Shown: one piece after another, positions 9,372 through 20,582 of the stretch
How the letters are laid out: each line of letters opens with the position of its first letter
Position numbering within the stretch: position 1 is the first letter of the stretch
Source: Lichina pygmaea
Taxonomy: Eukaryota > Ascomycota > Lichinomycetes > Lichinales > Lichinaceae
NCBI GenBank assembly: GCA_963422465.1
Contig: OY730170.1
Location: 3,324,379 to 3,388,378 of the forward strand
Direction of reading: 5' to 3'
Length of the DNA: 64,000 nucleotides
Notes under the pieces: model-generated
Seen by the model: only the letters and a program-made list of their open reading frames with translations
Database searches by the model: none
Told to the model about the DNA's origin: nothing
Position numbers and translations under genes: made by a program

Positions 9372-11026
9372 TCATGACGAGGAATTGCTCGAAACAGGAC
9401 GAGGCCTCGCTAGCTCACGTATCTGACGCTTCACAGAAGTGACGAAGCCACTGCCTTCATAGGCCATCTGTGTGTAAGTCATGGCCACGCTTGCACCAGC
9501 CTCCCGCACTCGCACAACATCTTCACCGCAAGATATCCCACCACTGGCAAAGATGGGTTTGGGGGTCCTGGCTTGACTTCCTGTATCCTCTGCCCCTAAT
9601 GGCATATCAAGGGCCTGTCTGTACTTTCTCACAAGCTCAGGTGCCCCTTCAAACAAGAAAGGACCAGAGTAGCCACTCTGTTCTCGGAGAACAGCTGCCT
9701 CCTGCAGTGATGCCGACGTGGGTGGCGGTCGTCGCTTAAATGTGTTTGCGGCAATGATACCATCAACACCAGACTGCCAGACAGCTTCGCATATCCCTCG
9801 GATGTTGTCCCCTGCAGTCTCGTCAGGGCTGACCTTAACCATCACCGCTGGCTTTGTCTGTCGTGGATTGTTCCTGGTGGCTTGAACAGCACCAGTCAAG
9901 ATTACTCTCAGAGGTTCTGTCTTCTGTAGGGACTTCAACCCTGGTATGTCGGGACTTGAGACGTTGATCAAAATGATAGCTGCATAGTCTGCAAGATGCT
10001 GGACACACTCAACATAATTTCACTTTACTGGCTTGGCATCATGTTCTGGTGTGTTCTTGCTCTTGGCAATCAGCACGGCGAGCAGCTGACCAGGGCTCAG
10101 CGATCCTGCAGGTACCCCAGCATAGCTGTCCAGCACCAGCCTCTGTGCCTTTCGTCAATTCCAAGGCCCTGGGCCTGAGCGAAACTTCGTACCCGGTGCC
10201 GCAGCTGCCTTGCAATATGTGCAGCCTCCTTGGAGTTGAGCCCATATGAATTGATCAGGGCTTGTTGGGATGGTATTCTCTAGACTCTTGGTTTAGGATT
10301 GCCTTCCTGGAGCAACGATGTGACTCCACCAATCTCGACGACTGCCGGCCCCAGAGCGAAAAGGAGTGAGACGATTCGGCATCCTTATCCAGTCCAGCGG
10401 ATACGTACAGCCAAGAGTTTTCTCAGAAGATGACCAAAGACTTCCACGTCATCTTCCTCGGGTCTATCTTGACCACCGCGTTCTCTAGGATGTAACCCAA
10501 AGTCATAGAGAGCTTTGAGAATTGTTACCCCAGCTTTGTGAGCCTCCCCTGCATCCGAGTATATGACTCTCGGGAGTGGGGCAACAAGTCACCGGTGGAA
10601 TCATGCTCGTGTGTCCGTGACGTACAAGTAGCCAAAAACAAGAGGGACCACGGTTGAGATGCCGATAGCTAGCTCCCGCCCGTGAACGCCTGACTGAAAT
10701 ATTAAATCTTCAGTGTTAAGATTTCGTTGAGCTATCCGCGTGGAGAGCTTCTTCCTCGACAGAACAGTAGCCGCAGCGTTCAAGGCCTGGTAAGATGCCG
10801 CCATCGGTCTAGTGCAGGCTAGGCCGGAAACACCCTGGCTGTTAAAGGAACCAAGTAGCCTCAACCGAAATCTGTAGGGCAGGTGATCATGTTGTCGCAG
10901 GCGTTTCTGGAGGTGAATATCTAGCCATTGCCTCCTGAATTGGCTATTGCGCAGTGCCCCAATGGTCAGGCGCTTTGACGCAGCCGCAGACGGCGAGGAG
11001 AGCATTGTTTCCCCCCCTAAGGACAC
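9372..11026 (-). pseudogene. URA9: dihydroorotate dehydrogenase (class 2), decayed
   Basis: DHODH oxidises dihydroorotate in the mitochondrial inner membrane during pyrimidine synthesis. The minus strand shows the family in order: a membrane segment ending FGYLYVTDTRA (near 10.63 kb), GEAHKAGVTILKALYDFGLHPRER, AGLDKDAE, LFALGPAVVEIGGVTSLLQ, SYGLNSKEAAHIARQLR, INVSSPDIPGLKSLQ, VMVKVSPDE, DGIIAANT and IFASGGISCGEDV, ending at 9372. These lie in four register segments. At least four in-frame stops (after TDTRA, in FHR-LV, after PKPRV, after AKPVK) and three frame changes interrupt the gene. Some stops look like C:G to T:A changes (TGG to TGA, CGA to TGA). Only the last 199 residues remain one open frame. 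Introns do not explain the stops. The fungus presumably has another working copy. Confidence 0.85.
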
Positions 11027-13014
11027 TAGAATGAGAACCTGGAATAGGACTGCATGCGAGCTGAATCGGTAAGGATGTGATGAAGGATGCTTTCAGTGTG
11101 CTCCAATGACGGTAGACAAGTTGAAACAGCAATCGGTGACGGTGCGATGATCTTTCTGGGGTTGCGATGCTCGAGTGTACGGTAACGTACGGTAGCTCCC
11201 GATTTCCCACGTGACATCCCTTGTGACAGAAGCCTCTGCGGATACGTACGTATCGTACGTTACCTTCGTACGTCTCCTCTCATGCCGGCGTCGACAAGGC
11301 CCACGAGCATCAACTATCTTGTCTCCTCGCTGCACGTCCTCCCCGAGGGCGTCTCTCGTTGGTCTTGATACGGGCGATGCGGGCGATAGCCGTGGCGTGT
11401 TGACGTTGGACATCTTCCTTGGTCCTTTCCAGTTCTGCTTGTGTAGCAACGACTTCCCGGCCGTTTTTCGCGACATGAGTTCTTCCTGCAAACAAAGGGA
11501 CCACCCCTAGATTGATGGTCAAAAGAAATTCACTTGTTGCCAACTTCAGATGGAGCTAGTCTGCATATTGGTCCGGCGACTGCAGGACGTGTCCTGGACA
11601 GTATACAGGGCACTTGAACATTGTCAATTTTTCATACCGAGGCTGGATGAAATCAAGGACCTTCCAATTAGTTACACTGGCCTTCACGTTCGACAGTATG
11701 ACATGCGCTTTACTTCGACAAACTCTGTGCGTGCGGTCTCAAACCGCTGTTTCTCCACTGATTTCATTGAACCTCGCAGAATCTTGGTGGTTCGTAAGTG
11801 AGGGATGTATTCAGTACCGTATCCTTTCGCAGGCTGCCTTTTCAGTTCCAGATCGGGTTATCGATCTCTCTCGGCCGTGTCTTTGGCTCATATCTTGCTG
11901 CTTGTCTTTTTACGTGTCATGATATCCTTATCGAGAAATGAAGCATGTCTGTTCCCTTTGTCTGTGGACCCTGGGGAGATACATGGCCTGATTCCACGTC
12001 TTTGTCCGCTCCTGCTAGCCCCGTCACTGTTCGTCTCGCTGTCTCCGTAGTTCGTCGTACTCTCTTTACCGCTCACATCTATAGTCTGGCTCAAGCTAGC
12101 TTGGGGGGCTCTCGCTCCACTAGCGTTTTCCTCTGATCCAGTCTGCTTACCTTTGCTATCCCCAACAATTCCCGTCATTGTCCAAATGATTCCTACTGAG
12201 ATATCGCAGCTATCCTGAGCTGCACTGAGGATCCCTGGCCTGCTCGCGTGGGACATGTTTCTTGTTCTGATCCTCTCCCTCTCCAGGACAGCCCCAGACT
12301 TTACTATTCTCCGTACTCAGGCAACGCCACTCGGAGCTTGTGCCCGGCTCCTGGGTGTATGCCTGCTACTTGCCACTTCTGCACGTCTTTTACATCTGTT
12401 GGGAGAGGCAGTTACTGCCCGTGTAATGCTGCGCCTGTGACGCTTCTCACCACCAGCCCAGGTGATACGCGTGACCTTTTCTTCTCGCTTGAGCTTCAGT
12501 TGCTCTACGGTACAACTCGAATAGTGATACAGATAATAGAAGCACCAATATCAACTAAGATACTAATAAGCTTCAAGACGTTGGTCATTTAAGTGTGGAC
12601 TATGGTGAGCTGTGTAGTGACAATGCAGATCTTGGGGAAGAAGTATCTTGTTTCTTCCCAACTTAGTAGGACTGATTTCTTGCATAATATACACTCCCTG
12701 ATTGGATTTCCATCAGAAGTCTTAAATCACTCCTGATTCCTGCTTCCAGACTATTCAAGATCTCTCTTTATGTTGGTGATCCTCATTAAAGTACTAACGA
12801 CTTCCTCTGTAGCTTTCCTAGCTTGTATACGCACCTGACTGTTGAGTGGGAGAAAACTAGGATGGGTTAGCAAATAAACACTCAGGAAGCTACTGTCATT
12901 ACTGATGGCTAAGGGAGAACTACATCAGCACTTGTTCTTCAAGTGGATGCTCTGCGAGTCTATCAAAGTGTAGCGAAAGCACAACGTTGTCATTTAATGC
13001 TCGACATCTACCAT
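11027..13014. other. unassigned region, possible gene remnants on the minus strand
   Basis: No product could be recognised. Modest minus-strand frames occur at 11556-11738 (a peptide with VTNWKVLDFIQPRYEKLTMF), 11310-11543 and 11888-12256 (Ser/Thr-rich, with a gtaagc donor-like site inside). The part from 12600 to 12940 is AT-richer and full of stops, like old transposon DNA. ACGTACG-type palindromes lie near 11240-11275. This may be a multi-exon gene in decay or just intergenic DNA. Confidence 0.4.
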
Positions 13015-14835
13015 CTACCGCAAAGGGATTTCCCAGTCACCATGCTGATCATGACGTTCGTCGTCGTCATCATCATCATCGTCGAGCTCGTCACTATCCC
13101 ATTCGTCCTCATCGTCGTCGTGCACCAACCGCAGAAACCGGCCGAGCCCACGCCCCCTCCCGGCAACTTGAGCGTTTTCAACGTTTCGGGCGCCACCTCT
13201 CCCGGGCTCCGCTGCACCCGCGTGTGCTTGGATGTTGGGTTGCGCTGGAGCGCGCCGGGCCGGTGGCGGACGGTGGCCACCAGGTCGAGCTGGTGGCTCC
13301 GGGGCAGCCGGTGGGGGCGGCCGAACGGGCACCGGTCTCGGCGCGCGATTGACCTGTTCGGGGCCGTCCCCACCTTCAAGTTCCCAGAGTCTCTGGTAGC
13401 AACTGAAATTGGGTGTGTTGTAATGTCGGTATGGGTCCTCCTCCGGGAGCCAAGCACTGCAGAGGTAGCAGAAATGCGACCGGCAACGGAAGCAGATCAT
13501 GTGGTTGCACCCCATGCTCTTCTGGCAGGGTGCGTTGCAAGTCGGGCAGCGCGAGATGTGCAGCCGCAGAAACTCGGCCGATGCTTGTTCTTCTGCACTC
13601 AGTTCGGCCGGCTTCCGAGACGACCAACAATTTACCATTTCGCCGTGCCAACCGGCGCGGCAGAGCCGGCAGAAAGCGTACGAGCAGTCCTCGCAGATGG
13701 CGACACGCTCGCTTGGAGGCGGCAACTTATCTTCAGGGTCACCCTCCTTATATTCAACGACTTCATCGTCGTCTTCGTCATCTGATCCCTCGGGTGAATT
13801 CGAGCGTCGCGAACGCGCCCATCGTGCAGGCCCTTGACACCACTTGCGGGGACAGTAGATCGTACTCTTATCCGACTCGATTTTGGCCTTGCGTTTCAAG
13901 TCGACGTATCGCTGAACCTGGTCTTGCTGCAGCGGAATGGAAGTTAGCTCGCTTGGAGAGAGCGTCCGATCGTCTTCCCTGCGCCTCTTTCTCCGCTTTC
14001 CAGCTTGCCCTTGCTCTTCTGTGACCTGTGCGTTCTCGGCCTTGCCACACTCCAGGCTAACACACTTCACGGATGCTATGTCCCCTTCTGCGATGCAGGA
14101 GCCGTAGAACTGCTGCAAGCACTCAACGCAGAAGACGTGGCCGCATCTCAAGTGGCGATGGCACTCGGATCCGTTCTTGGGTGTCAAACAGATTCCACAC
14201 TCAAAATTCTCTCGTTCGAAAATTTTCCGTTCCGCCACTGTATTGTATCGCAACAGCTCCATCTCAAGTTCTGGCGAGACAGCAAGCCGGACGACTCCAT
14301 CTCCATCTACCAAGCCAAACAGAGTCTCAGCTTCCCGCTGTAAGTAATCGATATAGTCATAGAGCACCGGGCCTCGACCAGCCTCGTCCCACAACTTCTG
14401 ACCTTCTTTGACCAATCGTTGTATGGTTGACGGCGGCAGCCACGAAGGGGAGGTGCTGATCTGGAACGACGGACAACTCTGATCGGGATAGCCGTCTGGG
14501 AGATCAACCCGCAACAAGAGCTGCGGGAAGTGATTCAGGCGATGCGACTGAGTTTGTGTGGCTTCTTCTCTCCCGGATTTCGCATTGTGTCTGACTCTGT
14601 GCTCCTCTTCAGACTCTGGGGGTGTCGGTGGCGCAATGCCAGCAGAACAGCTAGCCCAAGAGGGGGTAGGCAAAGTCGAACAGAGAGTGAGAGCTTCGGT
14701 CGTGCAGACCGAGATGGCGAGGAAAGCGGTGAACAGATTCAGTTCGTCCCTAACGATCTCTGGAAAGATAGCCGTGATACTCGACAGCTCGATCTCTCGT
14801 TCGTCCTCAGACGAAGTCTCGTTGTTATCTGTCAT
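13015..14835 (-). CDS. ITT1: RWD-RBR E3 ubiquitin ligase (RNF14/ITT1-like)
   Basis: 606 residues, no intron. An RWD domain occupies about residues 10-150 (starting ELSSITAIFPEIVRD) and is split by a low-complexity insert at roughly 58-105. RING1 spans about 213-265 (CGICL, CGHVFCVEC), the IBR about 328-402 (YCPRKWCQ, CEDCSYAFCRLC), and RING2 about 430-459 (CPTCNAPC, then GCNHM, then FCYLC). By analogy with HHARI, Cys443 in GCNHM is the catalytic thioester cysteine, so the ligase should use the RBR relay mechanism. A basic linker and an acidic insert separate RING1 and IBR. The C-terminus is Pro/Arg-rich and ends in an Asp-rich tail. RNF14 in animals and ITT1 in yeast act around ribosomes and translation termination. 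Transferring that role here is inference. It is divergent from ham-2. Confidence 0.88.
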   Translation of the reverse strand: MTDNNETSSEDEREIELSSITAIFPEIVRDELNLFTAFLAISVCTTEALTLCSTLPTPSWASCSAGIAPPTPPESEEEHRVRHNAKSGREEATQTQSHRLNHFPQLLLRVDLPDGYPDQSCPSFQISTSPSWLPPSTIQRLVKEGQKLWDEAGRGPVLYDYIDYLQREAETLFGLVDGDGVVRLAVSPELEMELLRYNTVAERKIFERENFECGICLTPKNGSECHRHLRCGHVFCVECLQQFYGSCIAEGDIASVKCVSLECGKAENAQVTEEQGQAGKRRKRRREDDRTLSPSELTSIPLQQDQVQRYVDLKRKAKIESDKSTIYCPRKWCQGPARWARSRRSNSPEGSDDEDDDEVVEYKEGDPEDKLPPPSERVAICEDCSYAFCRLCRAGWHGEMVNCWSSRKPAELSAEEQASAEFLRLHISRCPTCNAPCQKSMGCNHMICFRCRSHFCYLCSAWLPEEDPYRHYNTPNFSCYQRLWELEGGDGPEQVNRAPRPVPVRPPPPAAPEPPARPGGHRPPPARRAPAQPNIQAHAGAAEPGRGGARNVENAQVAGRGRGLGRFLRLVHDDDEDEWDSDELDDDDDDDDERHDQHGDWEIPLR

Positions 14836-15537
14836 GGTTGGAGGGTATGCTGTCGATACTGACCAAGGTTGGCCTGGGCATAACCGCCGTATTTAAGGCC
14901 AGTGATACGGCAAGACAAGGCGCGATAGTGAGTGATAGTGAGTGGGACTATGCCAACCCCTCCCCCTGGACAATGTGCTACGACGATGTTGGAACTTGGA
15001 AGAATCAGGCCACGTGACAGGTAGTTCCTCAACGATTATCACAAGAGTAATGAGACACAGTTACTGGATCAAGTATGTGTACTTATATGCATATTCACGA
15101 GACGTAGACTATACAGTATCAGTACTGATCAATGCGTATGTACAGTAACTCATCAGATGCCAAGGTCTAGTCTAGGCCCTTCTGGTAACGTCTCTAACGG
15201 CAGGGCATTCTAAGCCTATAAGACAGGCTTCGCCAGTATCAACTGGTGAAGCCTGTTTTTAGCTCTAACTGCCTAAAATATACATTTCATCCGCCTAACG
15301 GTCCGAATCCCCACTGGTCTCGTTTGATATTAATCGCCACCTCCAGCTCCTTTGAAATCCGCCGGAAACAACTCAGTACAGTACGTAGTCAGACAGCTAG
15401 CTCTGCTGTGTCTCATCCTCCGCATACATCTTGCTTCGCCTAGAAGAGTCGTCACAGACTCGGTAACAGAGACTCTTCACTAGCAAGCTGGACGTAAGGA
15501 CGCCGGCATTTACGATCAAAGTGGTCTGCAAGGGAGT
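14836..15537. promoter_or_regulatory. shared divergent promoter region of the RBR ligase and ham-2 genes
   Basis: 702 bp between two divergent starts. Presumed to hold both promoters. It contains a strong hairpin with a T tract (separate entry) and no TATA box that I can defend. Confidence 0.5.
15223..15260 (+). other. 15-bp hairpin followed by T5
   Basis: Stem ACAGGCTTCGCCAGT, loop ATCA, then ACTGGTGAAGCCTGT (one mismatch, pairing as G-T in RNA), followed by TTTTT. About 280 bp upstream of the ham-2 start. It resembles a small inverted-repeat relic or an RNA stem-loop. Function unknown. Confidence 0.6.
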
Positions 15538-18500
15538 ATGGGCTCCAACAATCGGTCCGGAGAGGCTCTCGAAGCCGACTCATCGACGCTGAACGACCTG
15601 GACATTAGAGACACCGGAGTTGGCGACGGGAATCTGAATCGAGGTAGCGAGGCAGCGTCGAAAGCAGAGAATCAGAAATACAAGGATGATTCAAAGACGA
15701 GAATTCGACCGACTTCTCGGCCCCAGGTCCGGAGGAACCATCCACAACCGTCACCTCAACAAGCTCCATCATCCGCACAATCAGCGCAGGATGAGCTCCC
15801 GGCCACTCAAAACGACTCGCTATCTCTCGCGGAACTGAGGCGTCTTATCACGGATTTGCCAAAACAGGAAACCAGGGCCTACGACTTCACGTATGATGAC
15901 GCCTCGTCTTTTTCCGAGGAGCTTGAGGAATGGTTCTCATATTCAGAAGAGGAGCAAAGAGTACTCTTGGGGTACAAAACGGTGTTCGAGCAAAGATTGG
16001 GTGAATTTTGGAGAAATCACCATTCAAAACAAGCGGAGTTCTTTAGATGGAAACAAACCGAGTTACGCGCGAGAAAAGAGTTCATCGCGACAGAGGTTAA
16101 AGCTCTGCAGAGCTTAAGCTCCAACGATCAGAGGTTGGCATTGCAATCGCTGGCCTACATTGTCTGTGGAGCTTGGGGGGAGGTCGACGACTCCACAGGC
16201 CAACAGCAGCCTGTCACCCCGCCCCTCGCAGGGGACACACACGAGCAAGGGAACACTAGCCTAACAGAAGAGAAGGCAGCTGTGCACTTGAATGCCATCG
16301 AAGATGGCGTTCTGATGATCTTGGAATGTGATGGATTGAAGGCAGTGTACGACCTGTTACGGGATGTTTGCTTTCGAGAACAGTAAGCAAGCCGCTTTGT
16401 TGCCACTCCTCCGCAATCTGTCTTCTGCATTCAAGTCTGATTTGAAAGTGATGATGAACACCATGACAATCAGCATCTTGAGGCACAAGGAAACTCGGGA
16501 TTTGATGAGACAAATATCCTGCACGACGCTTTGACCCTGATGTACTTCACCGTAGAGGCAGGTAGAAGGCAGGCCAAGCTGCTCAGGGGCGTCTCGATCC
16601 ACGATCACTTGGGTGAGTCGAGCTAGGGTGAAGAAAGTATTATGTGCCTGCCTCTGACCGCACCACAGCGCTTCTCGACCCGAATCTGTTGATGTTCCTT
16701 CTGAGGGTATTTGATAGGCTTCGCTGGGATGACTCTGCGGACTTGCCTGTGATGAAGGTGCCTACGCCGTCTCTCTCTCGTACGCACACTAGCTTCGCGA
16801 ATGACTGACATCATGTTCGATAGATGATCCTACTCATGTGGAAGTCCATCTTGCTCCTTCTCGGCGGGAGCGAGGAACTGGCCGAGACCAAGAGGGCCAC
16901 CACCGAAGATACAAGGCGGTCGTCGAATCAAGAGAGCGGCAAGACACTCATCACCGCTTCGCCCCTGGACTATCACTTGTTCCGCCAGGAGATCACGTCC
17001 AAATATCCAGCGTACAATCCGCGGCCACCCTTGATCCCGCTGGAAGCTGACAGTTCCTCCATTCTCCCGCCGACCCAGCCTCAAGCCGGGAGGAACGGCG
17101 GTAACCGTTCACGTGCGAAGCAGGGGCCGGCGAACATTCAGGGCAACAACAGCAGCATCCTGCATCAACCTGTTCATATCGCCACACCAGCTCCTTCTCC
17201 ACCCCCTTCTCCCGGAGGCCCCGGCGGTAAGGCTGGCAAAAAGCAGAACTACCAAACCAACCAGAATTTTCCGTTCCTCTACCCGCCCCTGGACCTAGGG
17301 GAGAACGGATCCGGAGCTGGACTGGAGACTCATCCGCGCGCGGCGATCTTCACCTCAAAGTGGGAGCGGGACGACGTCCCAGCCTCGATCATGGAGGCGG
17401 GCGAACTGTTCGCTGGCCGCGTGCGCATGAGCAGGGCATTGAGACAGCTCTGGGACGAGAGAGAGCGCCATATGAAATTCGAGAGGGGCTGGACGGGTGC
17501 CGAAGACCCGACGGAGCAGTCAAAGGACGCCTTCGAAGACAGCCCCGGAGCCGACCAGGAACTGAGCCCTGAAGCAAGACGGCGGCTCCGAGTCGTCGAA
17601 GAGTTCTACGTAAGGGCCTGTTCTTCCAACCTCCGAAGCGGTCGCAGCACAACTGACTGACGACGGCGATGACGACGCAGAAGAACGGATTACCCTACCT
17701 GCAGTCGCTGGTAATGGTCCTCTTGAAGGTCGTTCTGGCGAACGTCACAGCGCTGGTCACTCAATCAGGTCAGCCGGAAGGCGTGAACGGCGTGGGTGCC
17801 GAACAGGCGAACGGTGACGGCCAGTCACAGGGCCCATCGAAGGACCAGAACGGGCGACCAGGCGCGGCCGCGTCTGCGGCCTCGGGCGAGGTCGAAGAGA
17901 GCGAAGATGACAAGCGCCCAGTGATGTCACACGAGGAGGTCGATGCCATGAGAATGCGGGAGGTCACTTCCAAGGCCGTCTCCGGCCTGCTGCTCCTCTT
18001 GCTGAGGTGGTTCAAGATCTCACGTGAGTGTCTTCGTGTCTGCCGCACGCGCCGTCTCGGAATCTGATCGGCCGCGTCGCAGATGTGCTCAAGTTCGAGT
18101 TCCTCACTCAACTGCTGTTGGATCTGAACTACTTGCCCCTGATCCTGAAGCTCCTCGCCCATCAAGATCTGGAGAAGGCGGTGGAATTAAGGATCGACCG
18201 GGACGATCTCAGGTACGGCGCCCCAACGGTCTCCACTCCATCTCATCTCATCATCTCATCTGATCCCCTTTCATTTCATCTCGGGTCGGCTCACGCACCT
18301 CGTGCTCCGCGCAGCTTCTTTTCGGTGTGCAAGAGGCTCGCGAGCCAAGGCTCGTCGGGCGGAGTCGTTTCGACCGAGGGCGAGGGCGAGGGCGAGGGCG
18401 AGGGCGATGGCGACGCCTGCCCACCTCCCGTGATCAGACGACACAGGGCACAGGCGACCGCAGCCACGACGGCGGCGACCGAGACCACGGCCCTGGCTCC

Positions 18501-19206
18501 GGCCCCAGCCACAGCCACAGCCACAGCCACAGTCACAGCCACAGCCACAACCACAGCGGCAACACCCGCAGCAGCGGCACCGACACCAGATGGGACAGAC
18601 CCCTCGAGCAGCAAGACGCAGGCGCTGGAACTGGACGAACTAGGCTGCCCGATCCCGGCGAAGCCCATCACGATCTTCTCTTGGCGCAATTTCTTCTCGA
18701 ACATCAACTTTCTCCGGATCATGCAGAAGATCTGCAAACGCAAGGCGCACCGCAACCTGCTGCTCGTCCAATACAAGTCCTCGACCATCCTCAAGAAGGC
18801 GCTCAAGGTACCACAGCGGGAACTGCGGCTGTACACGCTCAAGCTGTTCAAGAACCAAGTGCCCTACTGCGGGCGAAAGTGGCGACAGACCAACATGCGC
18901 GTCATCACGGCCGTCTACCTCTGCTGCCAACCCGAGCTCCGAGACGACTGGCTAGCGGGCAGCGACGTCGACGCCGACGTCGAGGAGGCCCTGCCGCTGG
19001 AACAGGCCTTGCGCGCCTTGACCCACTGGCACAACGTCAAGAGGTACCCAACCCAGATGGGCCACAAGGTGCACGCGCTGGTCGAGGACCAGGATTTCTT
19101 CGCGCGGGAGCTGGAGCGGATGGAGATGGTCGACCGGTCGATCCCAGGAGACGAGAGCCAGCGCGACGGCGCCTGGGAGGGACCGCTGCCGATGGAGGGA
19201 TGGTAG
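15538..19206 (+). CDS. ham-2: STRIPAK subunit HAM-2 / FAR11 (STRIP1/2 homolog)
   Basis: Scaffold of the striatin-PP2A complex, needed for hyphal fusion and fruiting in Neurospora and Sordaria (HAM-2/PRO22) and for pheromone arrest in yeast (Far11); located at nuclear envelope/ER. Seven exons are inferred: 15538-16382, 16449-16612, 16669-16757, 16824-17609, 17681-18023, 18083-18212 and 18315-19206, giving 1,082 residues, close to the Neurospora length. The N1221 domain starts at SLAELRRLITDLP and includes EELEEWFSYSEEEQ. The C-terminal DUF3402 region has ITIFSWRNFFSNINFLRIMQK and NVKRYPTQMGHKVHALVEDQ. Hydrophobic stretches MILLMWKSILLLLGG and SGLLLLLLRWFKIS may touch membrane. Exon 7 holds a Gly-Glu and Ala-Thr repeat insert. 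The acceptor of intron 1 (16448) is the least certain boundary. Confidence 0.9.
18376..18558 (+). repeat. two hexanucleotide repeats within ham-2 exon 7
   Basis: (GAGGGC)n at 18376-18410 encodes Gly-Glu repeats, and (CCACAG)n at about 18505-18558 encodes Ala-Thr repeats. Being hexamers, they keep the frame. They lie in a linker between SVCKRLASQ and the conserved FSWRNFFSNINF block. Confidence 0.85.
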
Positions 19207-19436
19207 AAAATTTTTTTCCTTTCTTCTCAGGGTCTACACTTTGTCAATGCAATCTGCGCACTCGCTTCCCATGGCGGCAAGGCGATGCAACCCGGTTTCT
19301 CTGTTTACTGGAGCCATCGGAGCCGTGGCTTCGCGCGTCGAGGAGCAGCATGGCCAAGGCAACTCGGTGACAGCTGACGACATTCGTAATCCCATGCTCT
19401 CGACCGGCCGACATCGGTGGGGATGCTGTCCGCAGC

Positions 19437-19479
19437 CTCAGCCGTCGCAGCCGTCGCTGTCGCTGTCGCTGTTGCTGTC

Positions 19480-19510
<31 letters not shown>

Positions 19511-19516
19511 TTGCAG
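19437..19516 (+). repeat. (CTGTCG/CTGTTG)n microsatellite
   Basis: About 80 bp of CAG/CTG-type hexamers about 230 bp after the ham-2 stop. It could fall in the 3' UTR. CTG/CAG tracts readily change length. Confidence 0.8.
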
Positions 19517-20582
19517 CGCTATCGGCGCGACTGGCGACCTAGGCCTTGACTGGCTCGGCCGACTTTCTTGTCCTCTTGAGTCGAATACGGCCCGAGCTCT
19601 GCGTCATCTGGGTGAAATTTCCCCCAGTTCCCATTGACAGGGTAAGTGCGTCCAAGGGACCGCTTTCGAGGCCGGGCGGACGGCGGCCTTTATGTGCTAA
19701 AGCTGGCCGGGCCGTCGACTGGAGGCTGCCTTGGCGCAGGCACCAATCGGGTCGCATGGAGGAGCCGTTGCGAATGACGGCTGAGGCAACCACGACCATG
19801 CATCCGGGCTAGCCGGCATCGACAGACGAGACAGGCACCACAGGCGCCACAGGCACCACAGGACGAGAGGCTCGTTAGGGCACGTCCCTGTTGATGACTC
19901 ATGCAGCGCGGCGGCTTAGTGGTAAAACTCCGGTGTGACGGAGAAGGGTGACGTTCCAGTGAGGCTTCTCGATGGTACGGGAAGGGCGCAGGTACGGTAG
20001 GCGCTCTGGTTGGCCCAGCGGTTGTTTCGCCCTCATTGGCGGCCGCCGTTGATTGGTGCTGCAGCCGAAGGACGATCGACGACATGTCAGCCCCGTCTCC
20101 CTCAGGCTTGTGAAATCCAACATCCGTTTTCTACCGCGCTGTACTCGGTACATTAGGCTGTACATGGTAGCTATGTACTCCGTACCTGCGTGCTCCCGTG
20201 CGAGGGCGCGGGCTTCCCGCATCGCGGTCAGGTCACTTGACGGCCGTGTAACCAAGGCCAACCGGTACCGGTACGTAGTAATTGAATTGGCATGGGAACA
20301 CGACAACGCCGATCGTCGCTGAGGTCGAGGTCAGGACACCGCAGCATCACCAAAAACAACTACCGGCAACAACAACAATAACAACAACAGCAACAACATC
20401 GTCATCTTCAGCAGCAGCAGCGGTGGCAATGCAACACACAGTAGCGACCACCACCTCCTTGCTCTGGTCCCATCCCTCCCAGCCCTGCGGATGGCGAATG
20501 GCAGCGGATTGTGCCGTTCAGGAAGCACAGGTCATACGTTAGGTGTCAGACGATGATATGGCCGTCTGTCCCGACGCCGCCG

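Noticed and set aside
11556-11738. Minus-strand 61-codon frame with protein-like composition
   Set aside because: No recognisable family, no clear start, and splice sites linking it to other exons could not be justified; kept only as a remark on the unassigned region.
18291-19370. Additional long frames (plus and minus) over ham-2 exon 7
   Set aside because: They arise from hexanucleotide repeats and GC-rich sequence without stops; only the frame with the conserved STRIP C-terminus is credible.
19903-19975. tRNA-like stretch with an A-box-like GGCTTAGTGGT
   Set aside because: No convincing B box, no acceptor-stem pairing and no anticodon arm could be built.
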